DNA from: F1-60-MAGs149 sp037133755
Lineage (GTDB): Bacteria > Actinomycetota > Thermoleophilia > Gaiellales > F1-60-MAGs149
NCBI GenBank assembly: GCA_037133755.1
Contig: JBAXNN010000002.1
Span: 1 to 64,000 of the forward strand
Direction: 5' to 3'
DNA: 64,000 nt
Of this stretch, positions 1 to 7,002 are shown piece by piece; position 1 is the stretch's first letter; each line of letters starts with the position of its first letter. A program made the position numbers and the translations under genes. The notes under the pieces were generated by a model. That model saw nothing but the letters and a program-made list of their open reading frames with translations. It ran no database searches and was not told the DNA's origin.

Positions 1-743
1 GTCGACATTAGGTTCTGTCGGGTGTTCCTGATATTAGGATGTCCCTGATACCCAGTCCCAGGGGACGCATTAAGATCGCGTTTGGAAATTACCTTCCCCC
101 GATTCAAGTAGATAACGCCGCTGTCAATCAGTGAGGCGAGTGATTCAACACGTGTTCTGGATGGGAAACTCGCGAGTTGAGTTCTCAACGCGCTGCGCGT
201 CAATTCGCCACACGCTGCTTCAATCTTCGTGGCCGAAGCACGGCCTTCTGTAATCAACTGCTGTGCCTCGTCTAGTACCTTTACGATGCGGCGCTGCTCA
301 TCAAGAGAAGGAAGAGGGATCTCGAGTCCCTTGATGAAGTCAAGTCGGACTCCCTGAACAGTCGCTCCAGTGCCGGCCGCAACGATGGCTTGAGATTTGG
401 CCTTCATGCAGTAGAAGAGGTACTGGTCATCAAGAGTATTGGGATTCTTTGGAACTAGGCCACGAATATCCTGATTGATTGCTGTTGGCTGGCGAACACG
501 GCATACCTTCCCGAGTCCAACGCGGGTAGCGACAACAACTTTCCCAGCTGGGATTAGTGAACTAGGGCAGGATGCGAGTGCTTGTTCAGTGATCAGACAC
601 TCAGTTGTTTCGATCATGTCACCGCGCATGTCGCGGATCGTCGCCCAAGGTATGGAACCTTCGAAGTACGCCTTATTACGCTTTGAAGGCGTTGCGCCGC
701 CTAAGACCTCACAGACGTCGCCAAGCGAGACCGTCTTACTCAA
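1..743 (-). CDS. hsdS: Type I restriction-modification specificity subunit HsdS, partial (3' end beyond window)
   Basis: About 247 residues are readable before the window edge with no stop. The start is a TTG whose last two bases overlap the TGA of hsdM, so the two are translationally coupled. The protein opens SKTVSLGDVCEVLGGATPSK, a usual start for a target-recognition domain. It continues through an IPLPSLDEQRRIV segment leading into the conserved helical spacer, and then begins what looks like a second recognition domain (LASLIDSGVIYLNRGKVISK). HsdS gives the methylase and restriction complexes their DNA specificity. Base composition is clearly less GC-rich than the rest of the window, consistent with transfer. 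HsdR is not in the window; it may lie to the left. Confidence 0.85.
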   Translation of the reverse strand, partial: MSKTVSLGDVCEVLGGATPSKRNKAYFEGSIPWATIRDMRGDMIETTECLITEQALASCPSSLIPAGKVVVATRVGLGKVCRVRQPTAINQDIRGLVPKNPNTLDDQYLFYCMKAKSQAIVAAGTGATVQGVRLDFIKGLEIPLPSLDEQRRIVKVLDEAQQLITEGRASATKIEAACGELTRSALRTQLASFPSRTRVESLASLIDSGVIYLNRGKVISKRDLNASPGTGYQGHPNIRNTRQNLMS

Positions 744-2194
744 AGCAATTTCCGAAGTCGCGTCAAAATCTCTGCGCTCTCAGAATAAAGCCGCTCAATC
801 TCATCAAGGATTTCCGCGGGTGTACGAGCGTCAGTCTCATCAACGACGTTTGGGTTCTTCACGGACAGATCAAACGTCGTCTGATCAATATCGCTCGCCT
901 GGATCGTCCACGAGTTCTCTGATTCGGCTCGCGTCTTTTGAAGGGTGATGAAGTCAGCGAGGTCGGCATCGTTGAGCGGGTTCGTCTTGCCGAGATTCCG
1001 GCCGGGGTTGAGTTGGTAGTACCAGACCTCGTCGGTCGGCTTGCCCTTCTCGAAGAACAGGACGACCGTCTTCACGCCCGCGCCTTGGAACGTGCCGCTC
1101 GGGCAATCGAGAATTGTGTGGAGGTTGCACTCTTCCAAGAGCAACTTTCTGAGTGACGTCGCCGCATTATCGGAATTCGACAGGAATGTATTTTTGATCA
1201 CGATGCCTGCTCGACCGCCAGCTTTCAGGCTCTTCACGAAATGCTGCAAGAAGAGGAAGGCAGTCTCGCCCGTACGAATCGGAAAGTTCTGCTGGACCTC
1301 CTGCCGCTCCTTGCCTCCGAAGGGCGGGTTAGCGAGGATGACGTCGAAACGATCCTTCTCCTGAATGTCGTTGAGATTCTCACCCAGCGTGTTCGTGTGA
1401 ATCAGGTTCGGAGCATCAATGCCATGCAGGATCATGTTCATGGTGCCGATGATGTAGGCGAGGGACTTCTTTTCCTTGCCGTACAACGTCGTCGTCTGCA
1501 GGGTCTCGATGTCGGAGGTCGAGAGATCAGGCTGCGCGGCCATTTGGGCAAAGGCTTCGCAAAGGAAGCCGGCTGAGCCCACAGCGGGATCGCAGATGCG
1601 CTCGCCGATCTTCGGGTCGATGACCTTCACGACAGCACGGATCAAAGCGCGTGGGGTGTAGTACTCGCCGCCGTTACGACCGGCGTTGCCCATGCGCTGG
1701 ATCTTGCCCTCGTAGAGCTCTGAGAGCTCGTGCTTCTCGTCCGTAGACATGAATCGCAACTGGTCCGCCAAGTCGAGAACATCGCGCAGGCTGTAGCCGC
1801 TCTGGAGCTTGTTGCGGACCTCGTGAAAGATCTCACCGATCTTGTACTCCAGCGTTGCCGGATTCTCGGCCGAGGCGCGGAATGCCGCGAGGTACGGAAA
1901 GAGATCGTTGTTGACGAAGTCGATCAGGTCATCGCCGCTCAACGCAACGGCATGGTCAATGGTCCCGTCAGCCTTCTTGGGCGCTGCCCACGTGCGCCAG
2001 CGATGCGCGTTGTCGAGGAGTGGCTTGTACTCCTCGTTGGCCAGCGTCGCGACGGCCGCGCGCTCTTCCTCCAGATCGTCGAGGTACTTCAGGAAGATGA
2101 TCCACGAGGTTTGCTCGACATAGTCAAGCTCGTTGGAACAGCCAGGATCCTTATGCAGGACGTCATCGATGTTGTTGAAGACGTTCTCGAACAC
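740..2194 (-). CDS. hsdM: Type I restriction-modification DNA N6-adenine methyltransferase HsdM
   Basis: The 484-residue protein has the HsdM N-terminal helical domain (MFENVFNNIDDVLHKDPG, residues 1-18), the GEYYTPR segment (176-182), SAM-binding motif I DPAVGSAGF (202-210) and catalytic motif IV NPPF (289-292). These define a gamma-class N6-adenine methylase. It would modify the adenine of the site chosen by HsdS and also form the core of the restriction complex. The start is a GTG with GGAG upstream, and its N-terminus agrees with the family. It is coupled to hsdS by a 4-nt overlap. Length is normal for the shorter HsdM subfamily. Confidence 0.95.
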   Translation of the reverse strand: MFENVFNNIDDVLHKDPGCSNELDYVEQTSWIIFLKYLDDLEEERAAVATLANEEYKPLLDNAHRWRTWAAPKKADGTIDHAVALSGDDLIDFVNNDLFPYLAAFRASAENPATLEYKIGEIFHEVRNKLQSGYSLRDVLDLADQLRFMSTDEKHELSELYEGKIQRMGNAGRNGGEYYTPRALIRAVVKVIDPKIGERICDPAVGSAGFLCEAFAQMAAQPDLSTSDIETLQTTTLYGKEKKSLAYIIGTMNMILHGIDAPNLIHTNTLGENLNDIQEKDRFDVILANPPFGGKERQEVQQNFPIRTGETAFLFLQHFVKSLKAGGRAGIVIKNTFLSNSDNAATSLRKLLLEECNLHTILDCPSGTFQGAGVKTVVLFFEKGKPTDEVWYYQLNPGRNLGKTNPLNDADLADFITLQKTRAESENSWTIQASDIDQTTFDLSVKNPNVVDETDARTPAEILDEIERLYSESAEILTRLRKLL

Positions 2195-2652
2195 GTGCCG
2201 CTCCTACCGTCCGAACTCTGTCCATTGATCGTAGCCGGTGACAGTTCGCGGTTGCCTTTGCTTTGCGATCTCATGCGTGGAGTCACAGTCTCCCGTTGAG
2301 CGCTTACGCGTGACTCAAAAGCCGTCTGCAAGAGGGTCTCGTTCGGATCCATCCGCGCGATGAAATCGAGGACCTCGTCAGCCTCGGCGATGCCACCGCT
2401 CGAGCCGAACGGACGCAGCAGCTGTACCGTCGTCTCCTCGCGGTGAGTGCGCAGGACCGCAGCCGGCTGGGACTGGTCGACCTGGTCGTAGAAGAGCGGC
2501 GTCAGCGCCTTCGGGACGTCGGGATACGCGCCGGTCGGGCCACCCGAGCGCTGGTTGAGCCACTTGACGGCGGCGAAGCTGAGCGCGGGGTAGGGGACGA
2601 GGCCGTCCGGGAGGTCGGGGTCGTCTGGATGATCATCGGTCTGGTTCGGCAC
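2089..2652 (-). CDS. Hypothetical protein, possibly a native gene truncated at the island edge
   Basis: I do not recognise this family. From a GTG at 2652 (AGGGGAG 9 nt upstream) to about 2310 the frame reads as genuine high-GC coding sequence with almost all codons ending in G or C (LVPYPALSFAAVKWLNQ ... EVLDFIARMDPNETLLQ). Past about 2310 the same frame turns into low-complexity, lower-GC sequence that runs 106 nt into the start of hsdM. That part is probably not real protein. The picture fits a chromosomal gene whose 3' end was replaced when the hsd genes arrived. It could also be a short intact gene with a poorly conserved tail. Confidence 0.4.
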   Translation of the reverse strand: MPNQTDDHPDDPDLPDGLVPYPALSFAAVKWLNQRSGGPTGAYPDVPKALTPLFYDQVDQSQPAAVLRTHREETTVQLLRPFGSSGGIAEADEVLDFIARMDPNETLLQTAFESRVSAQRETVTPRMRSQSKGNRELSPATINGQSSDGRSGTCSRTSSTTSMTSCIRILAVPTSLTMSSKPRGSSS

Positions 2653-2779
2653 GAGGGGATGCTCCCCTGGAAAGCCACGGCGGCGCGGGATGCGGGCGCA
2701 TGGGGGGGCGTCGCATGCGCGCGGGGCGGGCTTACAGGGTGTCAGCTCATCGCGGCCAGAAGCAGCAAGACCAGCGCGA

Positions 2780-3601
2780 TTAGGTAACGGTGTTCGTCTT
2801 GATACCGATTGCATGAGCGGTGGTGGAACCTGGCGCATTCATGTTGCTTGCGGAGCACTCAACAGTGAACGTTGTTGTTGTCGCGAGCGCTCCGGCGTAC
2901 GAAAGCGAAAAAGCGAGCGCACCCGTTTGGGTGGCGCTTGACGATGCTGTATCACGAACAGTTGCACCTTGCATCAAGCTGCAACTCATGGCTGGGCCAG
3001 TGGCACTGCTGGAAGAGAACGGAATGGTTTCAGAAACGATGATCGCCCACGACCCCACGGGCAGTGCTACGGAGATTCTCTGAGACGTGAAGCTCCCATT
3101 GCCAAGAGCGGTCCACGAACCACTTCCAGTGGCGTACTTGATCTCGGATACGCCAGAGGCTCCTGTCGAGCCTGCGGCCCCTGTTGGACCGGCTGGTCCG
3201 GTATCGCCAGTTGGGCCGGTGGGACCCGTCGCGCCCGCTGGCCCGGTAGCGCCTGTGGGCCCTGTGGGGCCTTGAGCTCCCGCGGGACCTGTCCCGCCTG
3301 TCCCGCCTGTCGCGCCTGTCGCTCCACGTTCGCCAGCTTCGCCCTTTGGCCCACGCGCACCTGCGTCACCCTTCTCACCGGGTTGTCCACCGAGGTTGAG
3401 AGCTAGATCTCTTGACTGAATCGAACCGTCTTCGATTTTTGCGGAATTGATGGAGTTAGGAGCGATCTTCGCGCGCGTCACCGAATTGTCGGCGAGCATC
3501 TTGGTAGTGATGAGTGACCCACCCGCCGCGCCCGCTACGCCACCAAGCGCTGCAACGAGCGCGATTGTCGAGATCACAATCGCGGGAGAAGGGACTTTCA
3601 T
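2780..3601 (-). CDS. Exported collagen-like (Gly-X-Y) repeat protein
   Basis: The 273-residue protein begins with a hydrophobic signal or anchor segment (AIVISTIALVAALGG, residues 7-21). A linker follows with the repeated pattern NSVTRAKIAPNSINSAKIEDGSI, then about 26 Gly-X-Y triplets (roughly residues 72-150, rich in GPT, GAT and GPA), then a beta-rich C-terminal domain of about 120 residues. The N-terminal layout is one I associate with exported proteins of Thermoleophilia. A triple-helical stalk presenting a C-terminal head at the cell surface is the likely architecture; the ligand is unknown. It lies between the hsd island and the PIN cassettes and has moderate GC. Confidence 0.8.
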   Translation of the reverse strand: MKVPSPAIVISTIALVAALGGVAGAAGGSLITTKMLADNSVTRAKIAPNSINSAKIEDGSIQSRDLALNLGGQPGEKGDAGARGPKGEAGERGATGATGGTGGTGPAGAQGPTGPTGATGPAGATGPTGPTGDTGPAGPTGAAGSTGASGVSEIKYATGSGSWTALGNGSFTSQRISVALPVGSWAIIVSETIPFSSSSATGPAMSCSLMQGATVRDTASSSATQTGALAFSLSYAGALATTTTFTVECSASNMNAPGSTTAHAIGIKTNTVT

Positions 3602-3750
3602 AACGTCAAGTCTATAACGATGATAGCGAGAGCCTGTTCTGGTCAGTCATGGTGCCGCCGATTTCTCGGTGTTAACGGGTAGCACGGTCCGGGATTGTTG
3701 GCCGTAAGAGCCGAAAACGACCCTGGGGCACACGACGAAGGGAGGCACCT

Positions 3751-4098
3751 ATGTGGCCGATGGCGACGCGAGGGTTCTACTCGGTGGCAGAGCAACGCGA
3801 TGATGCGGATCGGCTGCTCGTGCGGGCGCGGACCCGCGAGGACATCGAGGCGCTGGCGGGGCTGGTGGCGAGCGAGCCCGTGTGGCTTGGCACGGCGGAC
3901 TACGCGTGGCGTGTCGAGACCTCGCGTGACAAGTGGCAAGCGGCGATGCAGGTGCTCGTCGGGGAGATCACCTATCCGAACTTCAAGAGTGCGATCAAGG
4001 ACGACGCACACGTGCATGCCTACCACCAGGTGTGGGGCGTCATGCACGAGTTGAACGACACCGTCGGACCCGCACGCGCTAGCGATGGGGCCGCGTGA
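3751..4098 (+). CDS. Conserved hypothetical protein (115 aa)
   Basis: A soluble protein, MWPMATRGFYSVAEQRDD..., with central tryptophans and a C-terminal NFKSAIKDDAHVHAYHQVW segment. It resembles small uncharacterised actinobacterial proteins whose shared trait is this 'YxNFKxxV ... H..VW' ending. I can assign no function. The start at 3751 is favoured by AGGGAGG ending 6 nt upstream; ATG 3763 is an alternative. No partner gene overlaps it, and the next gene, the first PIN cassette, has its own promoter. Confidence 0.75.
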   Translation: MWPMATRGFYSVAEQRDDADRLLVRARTREDIEALAGLVASEPVWLGTADYAWRVETSRDKWQAAMQVLVGEITYPNFKSAIKDDAHVHAYHQVWGVMHELNDTVGPARASDGAA

Positions 4099-4184
4099 CG
4101 GTGCAGCGTTAGTCCGTGCCGGTGCGTGCGTCACGCGCGCGTGAGCGACACGCGGGTGTCGCTCGGCAGGTCGGTGGGTGGCGG

Positions 4185-4190
4185 TAGCGT
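4185..4190 (+). promoter_or_regulatory. Leaderless -10 (TAGCGT) of PIN gene 1
   Basis: TAGCGT, 6 nt, then ATG 4197. The flanking 'GGTAGCGTCGAG' is repeated before the second PIN gene. Confidence 0.6.
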
Positions 4191-4196
4191 CGAGAC

Positions 4197-4679
4197 ATGG
4201 ACGTGCCGCCGTTTGTCGTCGTGGATACCAGTGCCGCGGTGGAGGTGCTGATCAGTGACGCGGAGTATCACCATGCCTACGTCGATCTGTTTGAGCGCGT
4301 GTGCCGGAACGGATCGGCGATCGCCTACTGCGATCTCCTTGAAGCGGAACTCGCAGAGGCTGCGTTCACCTGGGACGTCAAGCGCGTGAACCCCAAAGGA
4401 TGGCGGGCTACTCGTCGCGATCGCCCGGCGTCAGCACGCGCTCGAGAGCACGAGGTCCTGTCGGCTTGGCGCGATGTCAGTGCTTCCGAGCACGCCCTCC
4501 AGGTTCGCATGACGGCAGTCGTGGACGATGCCGTCGAGCTCATGTCCACGACAGGACTCGCGTCGTATGACGCGATTCACCTCGCAGTTGCGCTCGCTCT
4601 CAACGCTCCACTGATGGCGCACGATCGTCGCCTGCTACTTGAGGCCTCGCAGTTCGGGGAGGTCTTGACGTGTCGTTGA
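4197..4679 (+). CDS. PIN-domain ribonuclease, VapC-like (cassette 1)
   Basis: The 160-residue protein has the PIN acidic constellation: D10 in FVVVDTSAAVEV, E51 in LLEAEL, D125 in SYDAIHLA and D143 in AHDRRLL. PIN domains are Mg-dependent RNases and are the toxin of VapBC modules. There is no VapB-like gene upstream; instead a small gene follows 55 nt downstream. The first 38 coding nucleotides around the VVVDTSAAVEVLI motif are identical to those of the second PIN gene at 5151, while the core (residues 55-115) differs. Function as a toxin is an inference from the family and from the paired arrangement. Confidence 0.85.
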   Translation: MDVPPFVVVDTSAAVEVLISDAEYHHAYVDLFERVCRNGSAIAYCDLLEAELAEAAFTWDVKRVNPKGWRATRRDRPASARAREHEVLSAWRDVSASEHALQVRMTAVVDDAVELMSTTGLASYDAIHLAVALALNAPLMAHDRRLLLEASQFGEVLTCR

Positions 4680-4722
4680 GCTGGTGCGAAATCGCGGAAA
4701 GCACGCTGTCGCGCGATCGGAG

Positions 4723-4728
4723 TACGCT
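4723..4728 (+). promoter_or_regulatory. Leaderless -10 (TACGCT) of partner gene 1
   Basis: TACGCT, 6 nt, then GTG 4735. This sets the start of the small partner and suggests it is transcribed separately from the PIN gene. Confidence 0.5.
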
Positions 4729-4734
4729 CTGAGC

Positions 4735-4959
4735 GTGGACAACACCGATACGCCGAAGCGCCCGCTGCCGGAGGGATTTCACCGATTCTCGGTAGCCGAG
4801 ATCGAGACCATGCGCCGCCACGGGCCACGGCGCACCGCCGACGAGACCGTGCGCCACATCCGCTCGATCGCCGGCTCGATCAGCATCGGCCGCCCGCCGC
4901 GCAAGTCGGACTACCGCGCGCGCTGGCGGAACAACGGCGAGGAGTTCGACGAGGCCTGA
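4735..4959 (+). CDS. Small partner protein of PIN cassette 1 (candidate antitoxin)
   Basis: The 74-residue protein (V/M)DNTDTPKRPLPEGFHRF... ends with PPRKSDYRARWRNNGEEFDEA. Its last 41 residues match those of the partner in cassette 2, while the N-termini are unrelated. An Arg/Lys-rich C-terminal peptide next to a PIN gene fits the way VapB-type antitoxins block the acidic PIN active site, but no DNA-binding fold is obvious and the order (nuclease first) is the reverse of vapBC. The GTG start is chosen from the leaderless -10. A longer reading from 4684 exists but lacks that support. The antitoxin role is an inference. Confidence 0.65.
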   Translation: MDNTDTPKRPLPEGFHRFSVAEIETMRRHGPRRTADETVRHIRSIAGSISIGRPPRKSDYRARWRNNGEEFDEA

Positions 4960-4976
4960 GCCGCGCGACGCGATGC

Positions 4977-5028
4977 TCAGTACGGCTTGAAGCTCGACGC
5001 GAGCATGTTGCATGCGCCGAGGATCGTG
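4977..5028 (-). pseudogene. 3' remnant of a second copy of the lipoprotein gene
   Basis: Read on the minus strand, the last 17 codons give TILGACNMLASSFKPY followed by TGA. They align with TIPDACDMVAETFKPN followed by TGA at the end of the intact lipoprotein gene (5988-6536). The spacing from the partner-gene stop to this stop is 17 nt in both places. Similarity fades upstream of this point and no start or body remains. The fragment therefore marks the right-hand end of the duplicated cassette. Confidence 0.65.
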
Positions 5029-5138
5029 CGACGAGGTGATTGCACCGCGCGCGTTGACGTCTACACGGTGCGCGCATGGTTGCGTCAGTGGTTTCATTGC
5101 CGCGCATGCGCGTCGCTCGGCAGATCGGCGCCCGCCGG

Positions 5139-5144
5139 TAGCGT
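5139..5144 (+). promoter_or_regulatory. Leaderless -10 (TAGCGT) of PIN gene 2
   Basis: TAGCGT, 6 nt, then ATG 5151; a copy of the promoter of cassette 1. Confidence 0.6.
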
Positions 5145-5150
5145 CGAGGT

Positions 5151-5663
5151 ATGGACGTGCCGGGAGTCGTCGTCGTGGATACCAGTGCCGCGGTGGAGGT
5201 GCTGATTGCGGATGCCTCGGCGCATGGCATCTACGTTGCGCTCTTCGAAGCGATTCGGGTGAGTGGCGCCGCGCTTGCCTACAACGAGCTGCTGGAAGCC
5301 GAGCTGATCGAAGCGGCGTTCACGTGGGACCTACGTCGCACGGCGGCTCGCGACTGGCGACGCGAGCGGCGGGACATGCAGCTCGCGCGACCAATGGCAC
5401 GCGAAGCGACGATTCTCGATGAGTGGGAGGCGTTCGTCGGGGACTTCGGTGCGTTACGGGTCCCGTTGCACACGGTCACACGACGGGCGTGCCAGCTTCT
5501 CTCGGTCACCGGGCTCGGTTCGTACGACGCGGTCCACGCGGCAACCGCCGAACACCTCGGGGCCCGCCTCATTACCCACGATCGCCTGCTGGCGCGTGCC
5601 GTAAATCAGTTCTTCGGGTCGATCATCGGCAGGTCGGAGGAGCAGCATGGCTCGGACTCGTGA
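5151..5663 (+). CDS. PIN-domain ribonuclease, VapC-like (cassette 2)
   Basis: A 170-residue paralogue of the PIN protein at 4197 with the same acidic residues: D10, E51, D126 and D144 (VVVVDTSAAVEV, LLEAEL, SYDAVHAA, THDRLLA). The N-terminal 20 residues and the LLEAEL.EAAFTWDL.R stretch are nearly identical to copy 1, while the middle and C-terminal tail have diverged. It is followed 40 nt later by its small partner. Two non-identical copies in tandem suggest diversified specificity rather than a fresh duplication. Confidence 0.85.
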   Translation: MDVPGVVVVDTSAAVEVLIADASAHGIYVALFEAIRVSGAALAYNELLEAELIEAAFTWDLRRTAARDWRRERRDMQLARPMAREATILDEWEAFVGDFGALRVPLHTVTRRACQLLSVTGLGSYDAVHAATAEHLGARLITHDRLLARAVNQFFGSIIGRSEEQHGSDS

Positions 5664-5691
5664 AACCTCGGAGCGTTCGGAAGCGGTCGAC

Positions 5692-5697
5692 TATCCT
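5692..5697 (+). promoter_or_regulatory. Leaderless -10 (TATCCT) of partner gene 2
   Basis: TATCCT, 6 nt, then ATG 5704. A competing start at 5647 has GGAGG upstream and would overlap the PIN gene. Confidence 0.5.
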
Positions 5698-5703
5698 GCG
5701 GGC

Positions 5704-5970
5704 ATGAGCGACGCGCCAGCTGCAGTCGAACTACGCATTCCGCCCGGTGTCCTCGTGGACAACGCCCCGGTTCCCGGGGGAGTGATCTACCTGCAACCGG
5801 CGACGATTCCGCCCGGGGGCGTCTTCACCCCGGCGCGCGCTGGCACGCTGGATGAGGCGCTGGCCCGGATCGCCGAGGTCACGAGCCGCAACCGCATTGG
5901 CTGCGTCCCGCGCAAGTCGGACTACCGCGCGCGCTGGCGGTACAACACCGAGGAGTTCGACGAGGCCTGA
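5704..5970 (+). CDS. Small partner protein of PIN cassette 2 (candidate antitoxin)
   Basis: The 88-residue protein MSDAPAAVELRIPPGV... shares only its C-terminal half with partner 1 (TLDEALARIAEVTS..., then PRKSDYRARWRYNTEEFDEA). Partner 1 and partner 2 agree almost base for base over the last 60 nt and on into the 3' flank, while their N-termini differ entirely. Starting at 5647 instead would add 19 residues and overlap the PIN gene by 17 nt, with a good Shine-Dalgarno; both forms may be made. An antitoxin role is inferred from context only. Confidence 0.65.
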   Translation: MSDAPAAVELRIPPGVLVDNAPVPGGVIYLQPATIPPGGVFTPARAGTLDEALARIAEVTSRNRIGCVPRKSDYRARWRYNTEEFDEA

Positions 5971-5987
5971 GCCGCGCGGTGCGGGCC

Positions 5988-6536
5988 TCAGTTCGGCTTG
6001 AAGGTCTCCGCCACCATGTCGCACGCGTCCGGGATCGTCTCCTGGCCATCCGCATTCCACTGACAGCGCAGGAAGTACTGCTTTTTGCCCTGGAAGGCGT
6101 AGACGAGGCGCGTGGTCAGCGACTTGCTCTGCGTGGAGAACTCAAACTGCGTGGCGGGGAGGTCGCCCATCTGCGTGCTCGTGCTCTTTGGGACGGTGCC
6201 CTTGAGGGCGCGGGCGAGGGCGCGGGCCGAGCGCTCGACGGCGACGGCGAGGGCGTTCTTCTTGATCTTCGAGACGTCCTTCGGCAGCTGGTAGTAGGCG
6301 ACGACCACGACGTTGGTCTCGTCGGTGCCGAGAGCGACCTTGTACTTCGGCGGCAGGCCCTGGATCTCGCGGCCCGTGTTGGCGTAGACCTTGTGGAGGT
6401 CCTTCGGGTACTGGAAGGTGAAGGGTGCACCGGCGTCGTTGAAGGTCGTGCCATCGGTGCCGCCGCAGGCAGACAGGCCCAGCGCGGCGGTGATCGTCAG
6501 CACGAGGAGGGCAAGGGGCAGCAGGCGTCGGTGCAT
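5988..6536 (-). CDS. Lipoprotein of unknown function
   Basis: The 182-residue protein starts MHRRLLPLALLVLTITAALG and has a lipobox LSAC followed by GG, so it should be exported and lipid-anchored. The mature part opens with TTFNDAGAPFTFQYPKDLHK, typical of small extracytoplasmic domains that hold a 'F.YP..F' strand, and has two late cysteines (QCRCQW-like RCQW and DACD) that could pair. The start at 6536 is set by the lipobox and by the leaderless TACCAT; a longer upstream reading runs into the divergent gene. Its 3' end was copied along with the PIN cassette (see 4977-5028). Confidence 0.8.
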   Translation of the reverse strand: MHRRLLPLALLVLTITAALGLSACGGTDGTTFNDAGAPFTFQYPKDLHKVYANTGREIQGLPPKYKVALGTDETNVVVVAYYQLPKDVSKIKKNALAVAVERSARALARALKGTVPKSTSTQMGDLPATQFEFSTQSKSLTTRLVYAFQGKKQYFLRCQWNADGQETIPDACDMVAETFKPN

Positions 6537-6542
6537 GCCCGC

Positions 6543-6548
6543 ATGGTA
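6543..6548 (-). promoter_or_regulatory. Leaderless -10 (TACCAT) of the lipoprotein gene
   Basis: TACCAT, 6 nt, then ATG 6536 on the minus strand; back to back with the mutase-subunit promoter. Confidence 0.55.
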
Positions 6549-6591
6549 CTGCGCGCAGTCGAGGACCTCATCCCGTTTACACTCCACAACC

Positions 6592-6987
6592 ATGGAACGC
6601 CGTATGCGAGTCGTCATCGCCAAGCCCGGTCTCGACGGGCACGATCGTGGAGCCAAGGTGATCGCCCGTGCCCTGCGCGATGCAGGCATGGAAGTCATCT
6701 ACACGGGGCTGCATCAGACGCCCGAGCAGATCGTTGAGACGATCCTCGAGGAAGACGCCGACGCGCTCGGCATCTCCGTCTTGTCGGGCGCGCACATGAC
6801 GCTCGTGCCGCGCATCCTCGAGCTGATGCGCGAGCGCGGCGTCGAAGACGTCTGCGTCGTCGTCGGCGGCACCATCCCGACGGATGATTGCGTCACGCTC
6901 AAGGAAATGGGCGTCGCAGAGGTGTTTACGCCGGGGTCGCCGACCTCCGCGATTGTCGAGTTCTTGACCGCGCAGGCCGCGGCGTAG
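6592..6987 (+). CDS. Cobalamin-binding (C-terminal) subunit of methylmalonyl-CoA mutase family
   Basis: The 131-residue protein is a stand-alone B12-binding domain. It has the DxHxxG motif (D15-G-H17-D-R-G20) whose His is the lower cobalt ligand, then SVLSGAH (a GxSxL-type position) and VVVGGTIP for the dimethylbenzimidazole tail. In this family it pairs with a separate large catalytic subunit to isomerise methylmalonyl-CoA or a related acyl-CoA; that subunit is not in the window. TACACT lies 8 nt before the ATG. The enoyl-CoA hydratase gene follows 15 nt after, suggesting an acyl-CoA degradation operon. Confidence 0.9.
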   Translation: MERRMRVVIAKPGLDGHDRGAKVIARALRDAGMEVIYTGLHQTPEQIVETILEEDADALGISVLSGAHMTLVPRILELMRERGVEDVCVVVGGTIPTDDCVTLKEMGVAEVFTPGSPTSAIVEFLTAQAAA

Positions 6988-7002
6988 GGGAGAAGAGCAA
7001 GC

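Noticed and set aside
5647..5703. Upstream start for the second partner gene
   Set aside because: It has a good GGAGG, but the extra residues have no counterpart in partner 1 and the exact leaderless signal points to 5704; kept only as an alternative.
1..6000. A defence island with the PIN cassettes as part of the restriction system
   Set aside because: The collagen-like gene and a native hypothetical gene lie between, and composition of the cassettes matches the chromosome, so shared function is not supported.
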